A stretch of DNA of 64,000 bases from CALLPQ01 sp964421675 (lineage in GTDB: Bacteria > Pseudomonadota > Alphaproteobacteria > Caulobacterales > Parvularculaceae). The stretch spans positions 18,627-82,626 of the forward strand of contig CAYQXV010000009.1 of assembly GCA_964421675.1 (NCBI GenBank), written 5' to 3'. The translations under genes were made by a program, and so were the position numbers. The notes beneath the pieces were generated by a model. It saw nothing but the letters and a program-made list of their open reading frames with translations, did not search any database and was not told where the DNA came from. Every line of letters starts with the position of its first letter. Position 1 is the first letter of the stretch. Positions 62,141-64,000 of this stretch are shown here, one piece after another.

Positions 62141-62646
62141 GACGCGCCCTTTATCTGATCATAGCCTTATGGGCCGGATTATTGCCGCTGTTGCCAAGTT
62201 ACGCCGTCGATCCTGATATTCGCCTTGACGATCCAGCGCTAGAGCGCCGCGCCCTTGAAATAACGCGGCAATTGCGTTGTCCCACATGCGTTAGCCAATC
62301 TGTTGATGGCTCCAATGTTGGAATATCAAAAGATCTGCAACGCCTTGTGCGGGAGCGGATTGTTGCCGGTGACAGCGATGAACAAATATTCGACTATATT
62401 GCCAGCCGTTATGGTGATTTCGTCTTGCTAAAGCCCCGCTTTGGCGGGTCGAATACCCTATTATGGGGCTTTCCCATCTTTTTAGTCAGCATAGCGATTG
62501 TTTTTTGGTTTGTTGTTTTAAGACGGCGCTCGCGCACCAAGACGGAGCAATCGCGCTTATCAGCAAAAGAACAAGCGCGTCTCAACGAGCTTCTTGGCCA
62601 ATCTCATCGTGAAAATAGTGGTGGCCCTAAAAACGCCAATCAGTAG
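62137..62646 (+). CDS. ccmH: cytochrome c-type biogenesis protein CcmH
   Basis: Membrane-anchored thiol-disulfide protein that prepares apocytochrome cysteines. 169 residues. Signal peptide, then the LRCPTCVSQS motif with the redox Cys pair (about residues 48 and 51), SNVGISKDLQRLVRERI, and a C-terminal membrane anchor (about 105-127). It follows ccmF by overlap. A ccmG/dsbE thioredoxin gene, which often lies between the two, is absent here. Confidence 0.93.
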   Translation: MRRALYLIIALWAGLLPLLPSYAVDPDIRLDDPALERRALEITRQLRCPTCVSQSVDGSNVGISKDLQRLVRERIVAGDSDEQIFDYIASRYGDFVLLKPRFGGSNTLLWGFPIFLVSIAIVFWFVVLRRRSRTKTEQSRLSAKEQARLNELLGQSHRENSGGPKNANQ

Positions 62647-63236
62647 GATGCGTTTCGCGATGACAGCATCGCTTCTCTTAATCTTTTGGCAAAGGCCAGG
62701 CGCTCTTCTGGCGATAGAAAAGCCCCCACGATTAAGTGCTTGCCCTTATGGCGAATGACGATTTGGCCTTCATGCTCCATGGGGTCGGGAAAAACTAAAT
62801 CTGTGAAGATTGCCGGTAACTGCCAACGCATCTCATGGCCGGATGGCAGCACGCGGGAAATATGAATGTTTCCTGCGCGAATCCATAAGCGTTCATGCAA
62901 GCGCCCCTGACGATAGCTGATCTTGAACGCGCAATAGACCAGCAAAATATCCAACCCGCCAAATGCAAGAACCGGCCAGGCACCCTGCAGGGTAAAGGCG
63001 ATGCCAAAGGTGATGTTGACGCCAATAACGATCGCCATCAAAACCATAAAGCCGGTATTGGGTAAGCTACGGTTGGGGTAAAGCAAGGCATCCAGAAGGA
63101 GCGGCTCGCCATTTTCCGAAGGAGGCAGGGGTGCAATGCCATCGGCGAACACTTTCGCGCGCCCTTTCGCCATCGGCGCAAGCGTTTCGGTGGTTGGTGC
63201 GCGGCGGGCAAATGAACGGTTGGTAAAGGGGTGCAT
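62640..63236 (-). CDS. DUF2244 family membrane protein
   Basis: 198-residue integral membrane protein with two adjacent hydrophobic segments (about residues 62-80 and 85-105) preceded by RSLPNTGF and followed by LVYCAFKISYRQGRLHERLWI, typical of DUF2244. The C-terminal domain is soluble. Function unknown. Its neighbour nth is divergent and the pair is common in alphaproteobacteria. Its end overlaps the ccmH stop by seven bases on the opposite strand. Confidence 0.85.
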   Translation of the reverse strand: MHPFTNRSFARRAPTTETLAPMAKGRAKVFADGIAPLPPSENGEPLLLDALLYPNRSLPNTGFMVLMAIVIGVNITFGIAFTLQGAWPVLAFGGLDILLVYCAFKISYRQGRLHERLWIRAGNIHISRVLPSGHEMRWQLPAIFTDLVFPDPMEHEGQIVIRHKGKHLIVGAFLSPEERLAFAKRLREAMLSSRNASY

Positions 63237-63335
63237 ATCTCAAAATTATACCGATCTGCGCGATTGAAAAGGGTACAGTTTGACGCGCTGCGCGCAAGAC
63301 GGCACATACTCACTGTGAAATGGTAGGGACCGGCA

Positions 63336-64000
63336 ATGGCTAGAAAAATGACCCGCGAGGCGGCACGTCAATTTTACAAAATACTTTCCGAAGGCCGCCC
63401 TTCGCCGCAGACCGAACTGAACTATTCCAGCCCGTACACATTGCTGGTGGCGGTGGTTTTATCTGCCCAGGCGACAGATATTGGCGTCAATAAAGCAACG
63501 CAGAAATTGTTTCCGGTCGCCGATACGCCGGAAAAAATGGTTGCTTTAGGGGTTGAAGCGGTGGGCGAATATGTGCGCACCATCGGCCTGTGGCGAAACA
63601 AGGCTAAGAACGTGATTGCTCTGTCACAGCGATTGATCGATGAATTTGACAGCCAGGTTCCTGAAAGTCGCGATGTTTTGGAAACCCTCCCCGGTGTTGG
63701 CCGCAAAACTGCAAATGTTGTGTGCAATGTTGTTTTTGGTCAGCCGACAATTGCGGTTGATACGCACCTTTTTCGCATTGGCAATCGAACGCGCATTGCA
63801 CCGGGGAAAACCCCGCTTGAAGTTGAACGCGGATTGGAGCGTATAACGCCCGATGAATATCTAAAAGACGCACACCATTGGTTGATTCTCCATGGGCGCT
63901 ATATTTGCAAAGCCCGTACACCAGAATGTTGGCGGTGCACGGTGCGCGAAGTTTGTCTCTACAAAGATAAAACACCATCGGTTGATGATGCGCCGAAAGT
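63336..64000 (+). CDS. nth: endonuclease III, 3' end outside window
   Basis: Bifunctional DNA glycosylase/AP lyase for oxidised pyrimidines. The start ATG 63336 gives MARKMTREAARQFYKIL, and the frame is open to the window edge with 221 residues visible. The helix-hairpin-helix LETLPGVGRKTANVV carries the catalytic Lys, and VDTHLFRIGNRT the catalytic Asp. The [4Fe-4S] ligands follow the classical C-x6-C-x2-C-x5-C spacing (CKARTPECWRCTVREVC). Only the C-terminal tail is missing. Confidence 0.96.
   Translation, partial: MARKMTREAARQFYKILSEGRPSPQTELNYSSPYTLLVAVVLSAQATDIGVNKATQKLFPVADTPEKMVALGVEAVGEYVRTIGLWRNKAKNVIALSQRLIDEFDSQVPESRDVLETLPGVGRKTANVVCNVVFGQPTIAVDTHLFRIGNRTRIAPGKTPLEVERGLERITPDEYLKDAHHWLILHGRYICKARTPECWRCTVREVCLYKDKTPSVDDAPK

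Overview
The window looks like a chromosomal stretch of a marine-type alphaproteobacterium near the Hyphomonadaceae/Parvularculaceae grade. The evidence is gene order and family content only: a mtaB-ftsY-yciB run, F1 ATP synthase genes without F0 genes, a DUF2244 gene next to nth, a ribosomal protein L21 with a C-terminal helix-hairpin-helix extension, and many TonB/S9-peptidase/DUF5117-type proteins. Base composition is moderate and most genes are ordinary housekeeping genes. Three 100-N runs (12134-12233, 27635-27734, 33677-33776) are scaffold joins. At the third, the two contig ends are the same 55 bases, so the gap is probably not real.

Layout. 1-4.7 kb: end of a YraN gene, a TetR regulator with a palindromic operator candidate, a BON-domain lipoprotein, glutathione synthase and a GT4 glycosyltransferase. 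4.8-10.6 kb: lptF-lptG, mtaB, ftsY, yciB. 10.6-19.5 kb: a Nudix hydrolase, a MarR regulator with a histone-H1-like tail, an RNA methyltransferase cut by a gap, a stress protein, a large RTX subtilase and a secreted zinc metalloprotease. 19.6-27.5 kb: rplU-rpmA, a hydantoin-type cluster (NCS1 permease, HyuA-like ATPase, DUF917 protein, GNAT) and an S9 peptidase. 27.9-36.9 kb: the F1 ATP synthase genes atpHA, atpG and atpDC, separated by foreign genes (small exported protein, sulfotransferase-like protein, two-TM protein, PhyH dioxygenase) and with a strong terminator directly after atpA.

36.9-57.3 kb: the most interesting part, an apparently complete sulfoquinovose (sulfosugar) mineralisation island. 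A TonB receptor and a sodium:solute symporter would bring the substrate in, and a GH31 glycosidase would release the sugar. A FucI-like isomerase, PfkB kinase, LacD-like aldolase and GabD-like dehydrogenase form a sulfo-EMP2-like route to sulfolactate. SlcC and ComC homologues can invert its stereochemistry, SuyAB splits it to pyruvate and sulfite, a molybdenum sulfite dehydrogenase plus cytochrome c oxidises sulfite, and a YeiH-type putative sulfate exporter lies at the far end. A GntR/UTRA regulator sits between the two divergent arms. A shared 16-base motif lies upstream of the gntR/suyA pair, the aldehyde dehydrogenase and the TonB receptor. The GH31 enzyme lacks the signature motif of known GH31 sulfoquinovosidases, and the receptor leader can fold into an H-type pseudoknot. 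The substrate assignment is inference from families and context.

57.3-64 kb: a DUF2721 membrane protein, oligopeptidase B, ccmF-ccmH for cytochrome c maturation, a DUF2244 protein and the start of nth. No tRNA, rRNA, insertion sequence or CRISPR array was recognised.
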